From positions 1 through 6,631 of the forward strand of contig RGEC01000125.1 in the NCBI GenBank assembly GCA_009918425.1: a stretch of DNA of 6,631 nt, given 5' to 3'. Position 1 is the stretch's first letter; each line of letters starts with the position of its first letter. This document shows, in pieces, positions 6,539-6,631 of the stretch. A program made the position numbers and the translations under genes. The DNA comes from Bacteroidota bacterium. Its GTDB lineage: Bacteria > Bacteroidota > Bacteroidia > NS11-12g > UBA955. Under the pieces are notes generated by a model. The model saw nothing but the letters and a program-made list of their open reading frames with translations. It did no database searches and was not told the DNA's origin.

Positions 6539-6546
6539 CAAATTTA
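6539..6546 (-). promoter_or_regulatory. Candidate -7 promoter element for the fumC operon
   Basis: Read on the minus strand, TAAATTTG is an exact match to the Bacteroidota -7 consensus TAnnTTTG. Its last base is 15 nt before the fumC ATG, which predicts a leader of roughly 10 nt. No convincing TTTG-like -33 element appears at the usual 17-23 nt spacing; the stretch upstream is simply AT-rich. No Shine-Dalgarno sequence separates it from the ATG. The box also settles the start choice, because the alternative TTG codon lies within it. Confidence 0.55.
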
Positions 6547-6631
6547 AGTATGGATTTGTTTCTCATTGCATTTTTCAATTAACAAATATTGCATACACCA
6601 TACTATAGCAATTTAAATAATGAATGTAAGC
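6547..6631. other. AT-rich intergenic end of the window, no gene seen
   Basis: This 85-nt stretch upstream of fumC is clearly more AT-rich than the genes. It contains two copies of ATTGCA (6565-6570 and 6588-6593), too short to call an operator. An ATG at 6620 on the plus strand opens four codons before the window ends, so a divergent gene cannot be supported or excluded. Confidence 0.5.

Noticed and set aside
6620..6631. ATG with four open codons at the right edge, a possible divergent gene.
   Set aside because: Too short to support, and no TAnnTTTG box is visible upstream of it on the plus strand.

Overview
This window looks like ordinary chromosomal DNA from a member of the Bacteroidota. 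Three observations support that. The largest gene encodes an outer-membrane TonB-dependent receptor with a Bacteroidota-type plug. No Shine-Dalgarno sequence precedes the rpe, folP and fumC starts, where I read the upstream bases. Two exact copies of the Bacteroidota -7 promoter octamer TAnnTTTG sit just upstream of gene starts. I cannot place it below phylum with confidence; a Chitinophagales- or Cytophagales-like lineage is a guess.

Layout. A plus-strand gene enters from the left edge and ends at 604. It encodes a long proline-free coiled coil studded with cysteines, and its start lies outside the window. A strong intrinsic terminator follows at 629-655. Everything else is on the minus strand. 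In the direction of transcription, right to left, the order is: fumC (class II fumarase, 6523-5111), folP (dihydropteroate synthase, 5095-4307), a DUF1801 protein (4314-3859), rpe (ribulose-phosphate 3-epimerase, 3798-3139) and a TonB-dependent receptor (about 3107-654). The receptor converges on the coiled-coil gene, and its stop codon lies in the T-tract of the plus-strand terminator.

Transcription. fumC, folP and the DUF1801 gene are packed with a 15-nt gap and an 8-nt overlap and probably form one operon from a promoter at about 6546. rpe has its own candidate promoter in a 60-nt gap, placed so that its mRNA would be leaderless or nearly so. The receptor follows rpe after about 31 nt and is probably co-transcribed with it.

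Function. fumC (TCA cycle), folP (folate synthesis) and rpe (pentose phosphate pathway) are housekeeping enzymes with no shared pathway. The receptor has no SusD-like partner beside it, so it is not part of a visible glycan-utilisation locus. I see no mobile element, CRISPR array, RNA gene or defence system. The points most worth a second look are the cysteine-laced coiled-coil repeat at the left edge, the start codon of the receptor, the promoter almost abutting rpe, and the shortened N-terminus of folP.
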